Shown here one piece after another: positions 25,849-36,799 of a stretch of DNA of 64,000 bases (position 1 is its first letter; each line of letters starts with the position of its first letter). The stretch is taken from NCBI RefSeq assembly GCF_001949145.1, contig NW_019091422.1, positions 1,324,407 through 1,388,406 of the forward strand. Direction: 5' to 3'. Source of the stretch: Acanthaster planci (taxonomy: Eukaryota; Echinodermata; Asteroidea; Valvatida; Acanthasteridae). Under the pieces are notes generated by a model. That model did no database searches. It saw nothing but the letters and a program-made list of their open reading frames with translations, and was not told where the DNA came from. A program made the translations under genes and the position numbers.

Positions 25849-26600
25849 CACTGTATACAACTGAGTGAAACCTCAAAATGGAAGTCCAACGCTACACATG
25901 TCAGCAGATTTTTGTAAAATAAATTGTGCTTAAGTAAACGAATTCATATCGCTCACACAAACGCATCTCAAGTTACCGAGCCTCTCTCCAAACCGCTTCT
26001 AATTCTCCGCTCATTTCCTATTGATATAGGCCAGTGTCACGGAAATGTTCAGTCTATGGTGGTTTATAACAAGAATGCAAAATCGGATCGCGTTTCATAC
26101 CGGTGGTGAAAATTATACTTGCCAAGGTTAATTATGCAATGGTGTAGGGACAAGGGAAAAGAGTCGAGGAAGATTGTGGAGAGTACTGACCTCCTCCACA
26201 GGTTTACACGACTTAAAAATTAACTTACAACTTGAAACTACACGCCCATGGCAAAACTAATCCGTTAAAGTCCCAACGATTGTGCCACCAAATTTAACAC
26301 CTTGTAGCATTCGAAGAGCACCAGGAGTAAAATACCGACTGCGCCCGTAAAATCGCGCCTGCTTGGTACCAGACATCAGTAAACATTGCGTCCTCGCATA
26401 GCAAAGTGTGTTATAAGTGTCATTTACCACAGATTAAGCCGACTGTCGGTAAAGTAACAGACCTCTGGTGTTTTTGAGCAATTTGCCCAAAACAGGCTTT
26501 ATTTTTCACTAAACACTTCTTCTGACACATTGCTAAAGGACGCCATGTTTGGTGATGTTTGACACTTTAAATCACGGCACTTAGCTGGCACATTTTGGTC

Positions 26601-26674
26601 TATATATTGAGTCCATTCCAGAAATCCAGCTCAACATTCAGGCCGCAAAGTTGAAAAAGTCTTTCCTCCTGCAG
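26601..26674 (+). promoter_or_regulatory. Possible promoter and non-coding exon 1 of Reeler gene 2
   Basis: TATATATT at 26601-26608 is followed about 65 bases later by a good donor (CCTGCAG/GTAATG, exon end 26674). A matching acceptor (TTTAG, ending 27962) lies four bases before the start codon at 27967. This would make a 5' UTR exon for Reeler gene 2. It rests only on signal spacing; the TATA-like string just before 27967 is too close to the start codon to be the promoter. Confidence 0.3.
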
Positions 26675-27966
26675 GTAATGCAAAAAGGTATGAATACATG
26701 TACTTTCACCAGACACACAACGTCTCGAATCAAGACCAGGCCACCAAAGCAAACGTAATGCTTTTGTGACATGAGGGTTACGTAATAGGTTTTCTTTTGT
26801 CGTTAAATCCTCTGTCGAGTGTCAACGAGAAGAGTGCCATTATCGGCCAGTGTCATAAGGTTTGGAGGTTTCCCATGGATGACCGCTCCTCAAGTAACGA
26901 CGGTAAGTACTAAAGTTGGTTTCATTACCAGTAATGTGTCAGAAGAGATAAAAGCATAAAGCTTAAACTTGTTTTTATTGGGGATGATATAAAATGGAAA
27001 ACAAGTAATTCTAGAACATTATGTTCATGATGCATCTTCCACGAGCCCTTGAGACAATCGTGTTTGACTATAAGCTTACATACACTGCGTATCGAAGCTC
27101 TAGTTAAAACCTTTTCAAATCAGCAAGGACATCGTTTGCCATATTTTGGAATGACAGAGTTTGATAACAGGCATATACAAATATACACATCGCGTGATAC
27201 GGCACTCTTTAAGTCAGTGTTACATCAGAATTTGCCTGCATGGGTCAATATCCGCCATTGCCGCTGAACTTCATAAAGAATTCTTCTAGGTTTTCGTCGT
27301 GATTGAGCTCAAATCAATTAAGTCGGTATCCCTCTTCTCTTCAACCTACCGGGTTTTGCAGTGGGTCATTTTGGTAGCCCTGCGAAAAAATTGCTGAGGT
27401 GTACTTACGAATCCTTTCATTAAGCGATATGTAACCTGAGCTTGAAGCATTAACCTGTGCACTAGCTGAGACAGACAACGAGTCTAGAAAGTATCCAGCC
27501 TCACGTTTGCTGACAGTCATGGTTTGTTCTGAAAAGCAATGACGTCAGAGGTATCGATTCGTGCCGAGAAGCGTTATTCTCAACTGGATGCCTTTTGCGG
27601 GGTATCATGCAAAACCTTATCTACGATTACATGCATAATAAATAGGATAAAGGCCAATGGACCAGCTATAGTCAACTGAACAAATGGTTGTACAGTAAGC
27701 AAGTAGCACATGTATCTTTGAATCAGCCAGTGCGATGGTGCTTTTTATAACTAGAATATGCAAACAGTATGGCCGAACCACTTGAATGCAGACTATTTGG
27801 CTTAATACATGTAGTAGTGGGAGTGTGTTCATGGCTGGAGATGTGTTATCAGTTTTATATCCAGTGTGTAGGCCTAAGAGTGGTTTTGCTGGTTTGGATT
27901 TTTTCTGGGTCCTCCACGTGAGACAGTATATTACCATCCATATAATATATAAACAGGTTTAGGATA

Positions 27967-30900
27967 ATGGAAGCACCACTTGGGATTCTACTGCTGTGCG
28001 TGATGCCAGCCGCCTTGGGCTACACAAGCGGCCCGCCAGTTTCATCCAATGATAACCTGTGCACCGACATGGTCCCAGACGGCCACAACGGTGGAGTCAG
28101 CCTGGCCACCGATCAAGCCTCCCCACCTTACGCCATCACCACGTCCACCAGGGAGTACTATGCCGGCGCATTCGTTCGAGGTTTCAATGCCTTTCTGTCA
28201 GTTCAAGTCAGAATACAGAATGAGCCAGTTGTGTATTGCAACAGCGCATGCCCTAAATGAAGTGCGTCCGAGGTCATTCGGACGCGCGTGCGAGGTTTCA
28301 GTACCCTATCAGCGTGGACCAAAGTGGACTCGCGCGCTTGCTCTGTTCCCGAATGACCTCGCTGTCTTGAAATACCGAACTGGCTCATTTTAGGACTCCA
28401 TATTTTGAGGATAGAGGTCTTACATTAAAGAGGAATGAGCTTCCTCTGTAGTTTGTCGTTCGTAATTGTGGAATGTCATGGATTTACATGACATCCCCAG
28501 TACGTGTTAAGTGCTGCGGTTGACTTGTCCTACATTTGTCATTACTTCCAGTGACAATCACCGGGTCTGACAGCAATCGGTTCACAGGATTTTTCATCCA
28601 GGCTCGGCGCGCAGATACATCCCAGGACAACGACGTTGCCGTGGGAACGTTCTCTGGGATACCCGCCAACACCCAGCTGCTGATGTGCCACGGTGTTGCT
28701 AACGTAAGCATCTCAGTTTGAGGACGGAGGAGGGTTGAGGTTGGCATTGCTGTGCAAGTGCAGGGATAACATGCAACTCTAGGCGCGGTTGGCCGCTGAA
28801 CATCATGAAGTCCCCACTGATTGTTGCGATCTACGTAGACCAATATACTCTGAAGCACTACACGAACTTACTTGAGCTTGAGGAAACTTGCCCTGTGAAC
28901 TCTGGGACTAACGTACACTGATTGCATCTGTCGAAAAATCTCAAATATATTTTTCATTTGTTCCATCATTTGTTGCACTTTGTACACGTTTAATTAGGGT
29001 CCTGGAACGGCAGTGGGTGGTGTTACGGCCTTCTCAGTTTTGTCGACAATTAAACTGTCCCTTGAGTGCGTCGCGGCTACCGATCTCAGTAGGCCATCTA
29101 AACGAGCTATGACGAACAGCGCCACCAGTTGTCCATTTTTCTTTAACTATAAACAGCGACCCCTTTTCACCCGTCAAAATGCACGAGGAAAACCTGAATG
29201 AGAAACCGAGGTCACGATTTATACTTCTTTTCCATTGCCTTCAGTCCGCCTGGGGGCACTCCAACAAGGACGAGCGGTCCTCTGTTACAGCAACCTGGAA
29301 CGCTCCGAACCAGGACGAAGGCCCTGTGGAATTCCTGTAAGTGGCAACCAGTGGAAGCTGTTTTGCAAGACTATACTGTTTTGTAAGGCTATGGTGCACC
29401 CGCACCCTCTCATCTATGGAAAAAGAGAGCCTGAATGCAAGAGACCATATTTTTGTCACGTCACAGGCACTACTCAGCAAGGGGGTATTTTGCCCACCAT
29501 TGTTGGCAAAACTATGACTTGCTGTAAGTACAAAACCAAACGAATGATCGGCAGATGTTAAAACATAACTTCCAACTGAAAACGCCTCCCACTCAATTTA
29601 ATGCAAATTTGCAAAGTACGCCTTTTTGAGGCAAAAGCTGGTGTCAACCAAGACTAAATTTTCTGCAAACTGTGCCCTCCGAACAAAATGGCGGTCGGTG
29701 TTTGTAAACAAAGGAAAGGTCTATCCGCCTTGCAGAGGCACCCCCTCATCAGTTGAAAAGAGCCATGTTGGTCGGGAGTGTTCATTTTGCTGAAAGCGTC
29801 GCTAGCGTAACGTGAGCATTTCATTGTCGTTCGTGAACCAGCGAAGTGCAGTTCCGAACAAAGGAGCTTCTGTTGCTAGGAAAAATTGTGCCTTCTCTTG
29901 GACCGGCTTGGGGCTCATTTATTGCTGTGTGTTGTTTCACGCTTAAAAGATCTATCGATTTTTTATGCCCCAAGGAACATTGTTGTCTTACTGCACTCTC
30001 TTTTTGTTTGTATCAATGGTCCTAGTAATTAACCCGTGACCTTACCAGGAAAATTTGATTTCATGTTCAGTGTACTGTGTGATATGGGCCATTTTCGTTT
30101 ATGTTTATTTATCGCCGTAGAGGACGTGCCTTTTAATTAAATGAACGAGCACACTATCCATACATTATTCTCCAAGCACAGCGTTGGCAGGTTTGTCTTT
30201 GTTTTAATCTGTAACTTCTTTTGTGACTTTTGTGTTATTTTTAGGGCAACTATTGTGAAAGGGGAGCCAAACAGAAATTACTTTTACCTCGATGTCAAAT
30301 CTCCCCAGGTGAACTTCACCAATGAAGCCCCTCGTAAGTAATCATCGGTAACTAGTTGATAATTTAAATAATGAGTCTGTTGGGCGAAGCTGGTGACTTG
30401 TGCATGGTTAATAATCTTTGGACGAATATCCAGCCCTTGACAGCAGACTCTGAACGCAAAAAATGTGGCCTGTGAAGTAGCGACGACAGCTGGAGAAACA
30501 CTCGGATGCGGTCCAAGTCGATCATTTCAGCGACGAGGACGGTAATTGCGACAAAGAGGGTGAAAAGGCTCTTTGCCCTCTTTATTGTGATAGATTGTGC
30601 TAACGCTGATGTTGGTATATCCTGCACGTATATCCAGCAAGAAATGAGACCGAGGGGTACCCCCCCACGTGTTCAATCGCTATACGCACTCTAGACTATT
30701 GTTACCTAGCAACCCCCTCCCCGATGTCTGCAAAGATTTCCTCGAATTCCACTGACAGAATGACCAACACAAGGCAGGGGGGTTCTCTCCATCTCATATC
30801 TTGCTTCATGTGTATGTATATACAGGCTATTGTGCCTACTGCACCCCCGGAAATCTGAAAAGGAATTCGTAAGATTCCGACATATCGCGTATCAAATGGA

Positions 30901-31793
30901 TATTGATTGGCCATGATGCTACAGGTGCAATTGATGAAAAGATTTTGTTGGCAGGTGCGTCACGCCTCGGAAATGAATTTCCGGAAATAGATTCCTTTAA
31001 GAGAGTTCCCTTTGTAATGTTGTCCGAGCAAAGATGTTTCCACCTACCAAGTTACGGTAGAGTGGATAATGTAAAGCATTGTATTCAGTGAAGTGTTTGA
31101 CGTTAGCGTCCTGCTGGTCTCTGCGTGCATTGTTAGGATGATGTTCAATTGGCAAAGAAGAACGTATTGTAGTTTTCCCAAATTGTGAAACATGAATCAG
31201 TGTTTCTTGAAGGGTTTTAACAATGCTGCAGAAGAGAACTTACTAAATGCCCACGCCACACAAAAATGTCGGTCTGCGTGGACCACCGTTTGGGTCCCAT
31301 GTCAAAAGGGATTACGGGAAAAACGCCGTATTTAGATTTTATTCGACACGCAAAATGCGACCGCACAGATAATATAATGCCTTTTCATTTATACTATTCT
31401 ATGGTTGACTTGGCCAAAGGTATGTTTTCTCAATGCAAGATATGTTTTCATTCCCTTCTGTTTACGCAGCTGTCAGCGATGGAACAACAAGCTCTCCGTC
31501 TGCAGGTAAGAATTGGAACGTGCCTTAAAAATATTCTCCAGCCAAACCGAATTATCCCAAGCACTTCGCAATAGGAAACAATAACTGTTGCATTTGATAA
31601 ACATTGTAAAGCTTTACACTTACCTGACTTGGAACTGTGTTTTTTCCTGGCCTACCACCTGCTCTTTGTTTATAATGTGTGCTAATATTATTAATTTCCC
31701 CCTTTATCACCAGGCTCTGCCAATACTTCGTCCTGCGCTTTTGTGGTGCTGGCGGTGACACTACCAGTATTGTTCGCGATGCATTTCAACTGA
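27967..31793 (+). CDS. Reeler-domain secreted protein, paralogue 2
   Basis: Six exons: 27967-28180, 28552-28703, 29245-29336, 30245-30333, 31470-31505, 31714-31793 (TGA). They give 220 residues with the same phases (1-0-2-1-1) as paralogue 1; exons 2, 3 and 6 are exactly the same length (152, 92, 80). Signal peptide MEAPLGILLLCVMPAALG. The Reeler body repeats the signatures of paralogue 1: TSGPPVSSNDNLCTDM, FTGFFIQARRAD, a Cys at 117 in MCHGVAN, SAWGHSNKDERSSVTATW and ATIVKGEPNRNYFYLDV. The hydrophobic C-terminus (FVVLAVTLPVLFAM) suggests a GPI signal or membrane anchor. Exon 1 ends in a weaker donor (GAG/GTTTCA). A MITE sits 38 bases into intron 1. Likely an extracellular defence or recognition protein by family analogy; function not proven. 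Confidence 0.87.
28219..28389. mobile_element. MITE family 2, copy 1
   Basis: An element in intron 1 of Reeler gene 2 with inverted termini AATGAGCCAGTT / AACTGGCTCATT. An inner inverted pair reads GAGGTCATTCGG / CGAATGACCTC. The left half (CAACAGCGCATGCCCTAAAT) matches the reverse complement of the right end of 48406-48579, which defines the family. Non-coding. Confidence 0.75.
29722..29903 (-). repeat. Dispersed repeat, inverted copy
   Basis: Reverse-complement counterpart of 25712-25848, lying in intron 3 of Reeler gene 2. Conserved blocks read on the minus strand: GTCCAAGAGAAGGCACAAT...GAAGCTCCTTTG, AAAATGAACACTCCCGACC and GATGAGGGGGTGCCTCTGC. The middle is longer in this copy. Confidence 0.65.
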
Positions 31794-33152
31794 ACAGCGA
31801 CAAACCAACGATTGTGTAATTTTTTGAATTTTTTAAAAAGTTATTCTCGTAGATTATAAGAGTTACTTGTAGACTTTATCGTATTCAGAGTCTTCACGTC
31901 ATTAAATGTCAGGCATTGTTCAACTTCTTACAAAGATTAACGAAAAGTTTATGCTATTGGGTGGGGGACGTGTGATTGTAATGACCTGAAGATTTGCATA
32001 GATTACATTCAAGTTGCAGTGATAACGATGCTGTTGACGACAAGATTAGCAGACGTATACGTGTACATGTAATGTACGTATTACTCATGTAAAAGCAGTT
32101 CTTTTATCGTCGCAATCAGGCTGGGAAATTCCCCGATGAGAAATTGTTTCAATTTGTATAAATAATAAACTCACCCGTACGATGGCCTTGAGATGACCCG
32201 CAAAATCTTGGAATTTTTTCGCACAACGTGGCATAAACCTGAGTAGCTCGCAGTGCTGTGCAAGGATTTCTGATGTGACGTCATAGAATATTGACTCAAA
32301 GAAGTGCGAGGTAAAATCCATGTTAAATTAAGAAAAAGGTGTAAAATTGTGAAAAACTGAATAAAACTGCGATGACGATTAAATCAAAACCAAATCAAAC
32401 GACTCTGTAGGTCCCCTCACGGTCTCCATACTGCAGCTCGCGAGGGGCAGCTAACACAATACCGTTTGTATAGCAGCAAACATGGCACGCAGTGTACGTC
32501 GATTGCTCATTCTTATTTAGACTTGCCTGCTGGAAAGATCTGAATAACTGGACCATTGTCTTGCACCATAAGGAATAAAACCGACAGTTAACAGAGACGG
32601 TTAAAGGTAAGATCAGTTTTGCGGATATTGTGCATATTGTTAGCCCAGTATACATGAACAGGCATCGCCAGGTTTTAGGGGATGGGGTTTTCAAAACACT
32701 CGTTGGCAGCAAACATACAACCAACGGTGTGATGGGTCATTTCTAAGGTATTGTATTTTCAAACAAATGGTTGAATTTCATACACTTTCAAGTTGCAACT
32801 TCTTGTTTGTTTGTGTTCTTTTTTACTTTTTTCCGGATGAGGCAGATTTCCTCCCTCTGGGACGCCCGTTGGCTAATGACACTATAATTTCAGTACATAG
32901 AGTAATCGCAGATCAATGCAAAGTTGATATTTACACACAAAGGCAGTCTCCTAGAAATTAAAAGGAAAATTATTTCCAGCTGTCATGACTGCTTTAAACA
33001 TGTTCTAAAATTGCTGGACTATTTTGTGTGCTCACTTACTGGTCAATGATTTGGCCAACCGACTGTAAAATTGTGGGGGATGTAAAATTGCATGTTCAGT
33101 GATCCTCATGCCACGTTTTTCTCTCTGCTTGCATTTTTTTGCCAAAATAAAG
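31794..33152. other. Intergenic between Reeler gene 2 and the ISG12-like cluster
   Basis: No exon was recognised. A 17-base block TTCCCCGATGAGAAATT (from about 32129) recurs upstream of the third ISG12-like gene and overlaps an NF-kB consensus. Otherwise unique AT-rich sequence. Confidence 0.5.
32123..32132 (+). promoter_or_regulatory. Rel/NF-kB consensus upstream of ISG12-like gene 1
   Basis: GGGAAATTCC matches GGGRNWYYCC exactly and lies about 1.0 kb upstream of the start at 33153. Such sites occur a few times by chance in a window this size, so function is inferred only from recurrence upstream of the related genes. Confidence 0.3.
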
Positions 33153-33434
33153 ATGACTTCGAAAGAGCAGCAGCAGAGGTTAGGCTTTGAGAAAGAGGGC
33201 GTGGTCAAGGATTCTCACGGATCAGCCGCAATGTCTCACGAGGGGAACGTGGAGTCGGGCAGCCCTGTGTCCAGGATGCAGGCTCAACAGCCGGTCTCGC
33301 CTGGCGACTTGGGATTCGGGAAAGAAGGTGTGGAGAAAGACACCCCGGCTTCCGCAATGATGTCGCACGAGGGCGACGTGAGCGCCAGCTCTCCCGTGGC
33401 AGAGCTGCAGAGCAAGGGTGCGACCGGCAAGTAA
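33153..33434 (+). CDS. ISG12/IFI6-motif protein 1, two motif copies
   Basis: A 93-residue protein in one open exon from ATG 33153 to TAA. It contains two copies of the ISG12-type motif LGF..GV.K.S..A.MS..G.V...SPV...Q: the first degenerate (LGFEKEGVVKDSHGSAAMSH, about residues 10-42), the second closer to consensus (LGFGKEGVEKDTPASAMMSH, about 54-91). In vertebrate IFI6/IFI27 proteins the same motif carries an extra Ala/Gly-rich hydrophobic stretch after MMS; here it is replaced by a few polar residues, so no membrane segment is predicted. There is no signal peptide. The last codons (GGC AAG TAA) overlap a donor-like AAGTAAG, so a further exon cannot be excluded, and the ATG could be preceded by an intron. 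First of four related genes. Confidence 0.65.
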   Translation: MTSKEQQQRLGFEKEGVVKDSHGSAAMSHEGNVESGSPVSRMQAQQPVSPGDLGFGKEGVEKDTPASAMMSHEGDVSASSPVAELQSKGATGK

Positions 33435-35439
33435 GCTACGGCAGGCACTCCAGGTCGATATACCGTCTACCGACAACATCTTTCGTGATATGCTCATGAT
33501 GATTCCCTGAATTGTCTTTTTTAATGGCAATTTCACCGCTTTTGCCCTTGGCATTTCATTTGCGCTTAGAGTCACTTTTTCCTCTTTTTTCGATGGTAGA
33601 GGAGAAACGAGGCTAATTTCATCACACGGTGTGCTTTGAAATGCACCTGCATTACTTGAATTCTAGTCATTCAGAAAATATAGAATTTGTTTGAGAGTGT
33701 ATTTTTGGAGAAAACTACCAATTACCAGTGTCCTTGAAGACAAAACTTCAACTACAAAATCCATGGTGATGAACACTCTGCAAATCTTGTCTTGGGATGA
33801 AATTTCACAAATAAAAGAAAACACCATCTGTTCTCCGAATACAAAAACCAAGTAGACTTGAATATAAATATGACTGAAAATGGTAACACTGTTTCGTTCA
33901 TCTTTAGTGCATTTCTTGGTTTCCTCCACAGTTTTCCAGGGATTTTAAAAATTGCTCGGCTGTGGAAATTCAAAAAACGAAGGGGGCATTGCTGGACACC
34001 GCTTGCAAGGGGCGATGTTCACGATACAGGTGTACATTTTTGCATGCCTACGATAAGACTCCTTAACCTTGCATCAAACGGTATACATCTATCTAAAACG
34101 TTTGTACTTTTTCTCCCTTTTCAGTACTAATGAACTTATATTATGGTATCCAGAAATTCGAAATATTACTTCTAAATCTGTTTCTTTCTCCCGCCATAAA
34201 AGCGAGGGATGATAACCCAACCCCTTTGTCAAAAAGTGCACGGAATACATATCTCCCCATTCGTCTTGGATATACGCCTGTCGCACGTCCTCTATCCACA
34301 CCGTCACTAGATGTATAACTTTACAATATATAACTGTCAACGATACCTTAAAAACAAGTCTTGAACCACACACCACCTTGCATTCTGAACTAAACATTAC
34401 GCTAAACCTACATGCAAGCTACTGTTGAACTTTGTTCACCTTCAAAATTAACGAGCATAATAATGGTTTATTTGAAAATAGTTTTACATCAATTTCAAGT
34501 CTGGAATATTTAAACGTGAAAGTATACTATAGCTACTGAGAATATCACGAATGTTGTGGAACCTGGGATATTTTTTCAATGTGAATTACTGGTGGCTATA
34601 CGTTTAGTTGGAATAATATCTAGGCAGGGAGCCAGTCTAGTTATTTTGCCAGCCTATCCAGATTTGATATGCGCTTGCGCAACTTGAAATTTCCTCTATC
34701 GGGGAAATCCCCATGTGAGCAATATATTCTCACATTCTAGCTTTGAACTCGAGTCGTGTTTCCATTTTAATTTCATATTTTAAAAGCCCCAACGATGACA
34801 ACGCTTCAGGTTTGTTGGTGTTGAAATCAGCGACCTCTTTTGTCACTCCATAAGTAATTGAACGCGGTAAGTTATTTGTAAATTGCTGAGTTTTTGAACT
34901 TTTCAATTTAACGTATGCCGCCCCAGGTCACGGCCGTTCAAACAGTCGTGTTTGCTGCCGAGGAGAGTGCATTGTTTCCAATTCAAGATTTATCACTGAA
35001 GACAAAAGAGTCGACCAACGACGACAGACAATTGCGTTAAAGTAAAACAGAGTGCGCACTTTCAGAGAAAATAAATGCGGGGAGTCTGTCCTTCAGTTGG
35101 ACATTGTGAGAACTGTTTTGATATCAGGGAACTTAGTCACGGCTGGCATGTAGCTCTGCAATGTTTTGTTTGCCCGTAACAAAGTAGAATTTTACGTCCA
35201 CCGTCTCCTTTTGCTTCTCAAACGTCCCTGTTTTGTTTCTGTTATGACCCCGATTTCCTTTAAAATCTGCAAAATACAAAGCATGTGATCTTTCTTGGCT
35301 GGGCAGCAGTTCGTAACAGGTTTAGCCCAGTGATCATGTAAACAAAAATTGAAAGTGCACCGTCTGCCGGTGAAAACGGACATAAATATACATTTACCAT
35401 TTTCAGCTAAATACAAAAGGGATCTTCAGTCCTGTCGGT
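33435..35439. other. Intergenic between ISG12-like genes 1 and 2
   Basis: No coding exon was seen. AATAAA near 33812 could serve gene 1. An NF-kB palindrome lies at 34701-34712. The open frames here are short, on both strands, with no recognisable family. Confidence 0.5.
34702..34711 (+). promoter_or_regulatory. Rel/NF-kB consensus upstream of ISG12-like gene 2
   Basis: GGGAAATCCC lies inside the perfect palindrome GGGGAAATCCCC, about 0.73 kb upstream of the start at 35440. It is an exact match to GGGRNWYYCC. Function is inferred. Confidence 0.35.
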
Positions 35440-36616
35440 ATGCCGAAAGGCGGGGCGCGGTCTGGCGGCTCAAGCCGGAGTTCGAGGAGTGTTAATCCCA
35501 GCTCACTCGGGTTCAAGTCAGGTGGAGTCGTGAAAGGATCGGCCGCTGCCAAAATGATGTCCTCGCAAGGTTCAGTGAAGGCTGGATCTGATATTGCACA
35601 GTTACAGAGTCATGGGGCGAAAGGTAGGATGTACTTTGCCTCTTTGTTCGGATCAGCCATTACGACTGAGGACTTGCAGTGGTGATAAATTATAAAGGAA
35701 CAATAGCGCAAGGCCTCAATTGGAGTAGTCCTTTTGAGACAAATTTTGACAAGTCAGCCTGGAAAAAAAATTGAGTGTACATGTGTACTCATATAACTTA
35801 TGAACTCTTTAACAGTGATGACGTCGGGGTCCACGGTTGGATTAAGGTCCATATGTACTAGTCTTGCGAGAGCTCATCGCAAAACGTATATAGGGACAAT
35901 GGGAGGTCCTCTAGCTGTTGAAGATGCTTAGGTACATAGGTAGGGGTAAGGGATGTAGCTCAGGTCTGCTGGCAAAAATGAAATAATCTTCAAAATGGAA
36001 CTTACAAAGCTACATTCTTGTAAGAATTATCTGAGAATTGGCAAAAATTCCCTGTAAAAAGTTCACACCTGTCCCATTCCACTGATGAATAAGCATTGTG
36101 CTGGTAAAGTAATACATTTAAATAGCAAACAAGGTCCAAGCCACTTCCGGGGGCTCCATCCTATTGGAACGCCTCTCTAATTAGACACTGGCTGAAGTTT
36201 TGTGAATATGCCATTTTTTTCAGTGAGTTTTTCCTGACACACGTTTCGTTAGATCAGGCTGACAACCCTTCAACCAGGAACAGCACAAGACCTTATCAAC
36301 GGCCCTCTTTTTTTGGCCCCCACCCACAACAGGCACACCTTACGGTCTTGCCAGCAAACCCAGTTCTCGGTCCGGCGGTTCGAGCGGGGCTGCGAAGAGC
36401 ATCTCGCCCGCTGCCCTGGGTTTCAAGCCCGGCGGGGTGGAGAAGGGTACTGTTGCCGCCCAGATGATGTCGACGCTAGGATCGGTGAAGTCTGGCACCA
36501 TAGTTGCCCAGATGCAGAGCAGTGGGGCCAAGGGCACAAGTGAGGGAGTGTCCTGTACAACTCACCGGAGCAGCAGCGGTCAGGCCCAGTACGTAAAGTG
36601 CACCGTCAAGAAGTAG
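35440..36616 (+). CDS. ISG12/IFI6-motif protein 2, two motif copies on two exons
   Basis: Exons 35440-35623 and 36333-36616 (TAG), joined in phase 1, give 155 residues. The N-terminus is basic and Ser/Gly-rich (MPKGGARSGGSSRSSRS). Motif copy 1, on exon 1, has LGFKSGGVVKGSAAAKMMS then GSDIAQLQSHGAKG. Copy 2, on exon 2, has LGFKPGGVEKGTVAAQMMS then GTIVAQMQSSGAKG. These align directly with the GF.SSGIAAGS.AA.MMS...AGS.VA.LQS.GA.G pattern of vertebrate IFI6/IFI27, minus about five residues of the hydrophobic insert. The tail has two Cys (VSCTTH... and YVKCTVKK) that recur in genes 3 and 4. No signal peptide or membrane segment. Vertebrate relatives are interferon-induced and act in ER or mitochondria; the role of this short soluble form is unknown. 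Confidence 0.78.
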
Positions 36617-36720
36617 CTGATCGAACTCGCTTCTCAAACAATAGGCTCAATTGCCTGTGCTAACTATTTACCCAAGGATGAAAGTTGAAACTACGGTTAG
36701 TAGGGCTAGGGCTATGCCAA

Positions 36721-36799
36721 CTCTTTTTTCCTCCGTTGGAATGATTTGTCGTTCATTTCCAAAATGAACGACAAATCATTCCAACAGAGGAAAAAAGAG
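36721..36799. repeat. Near-perfect foldback hairpin
   Basis: A 38-base arm (36721-36758, starting CTCTTTTTTCCTCCGTTGGA) is followed almost at once by its reverse complement (to 36799) with a single mismatch and a loop of about two or three bases. As DNA it is a cruciform candidate; as RNA it would be a very stable hairpin. It is not a MITE of the three families seen elsewhere in the window. Confidence 0.85.

Larger units (their letters stand above)
23692..26600. other. Repeat-rich spacer between the two Reeler genes
   Basis: No exon was recognised. The spacer holds a 9-base N run (24277-24285), a GTGCCCCTGAGAAAGGCACT repeat motif, a tandem duplication (24722-25195), a MITE (25251-25416) and one arm of a dispersed repeat (25712-25848). 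The remainder looks like unique AT-rich sequence. Confidence 0.55.
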
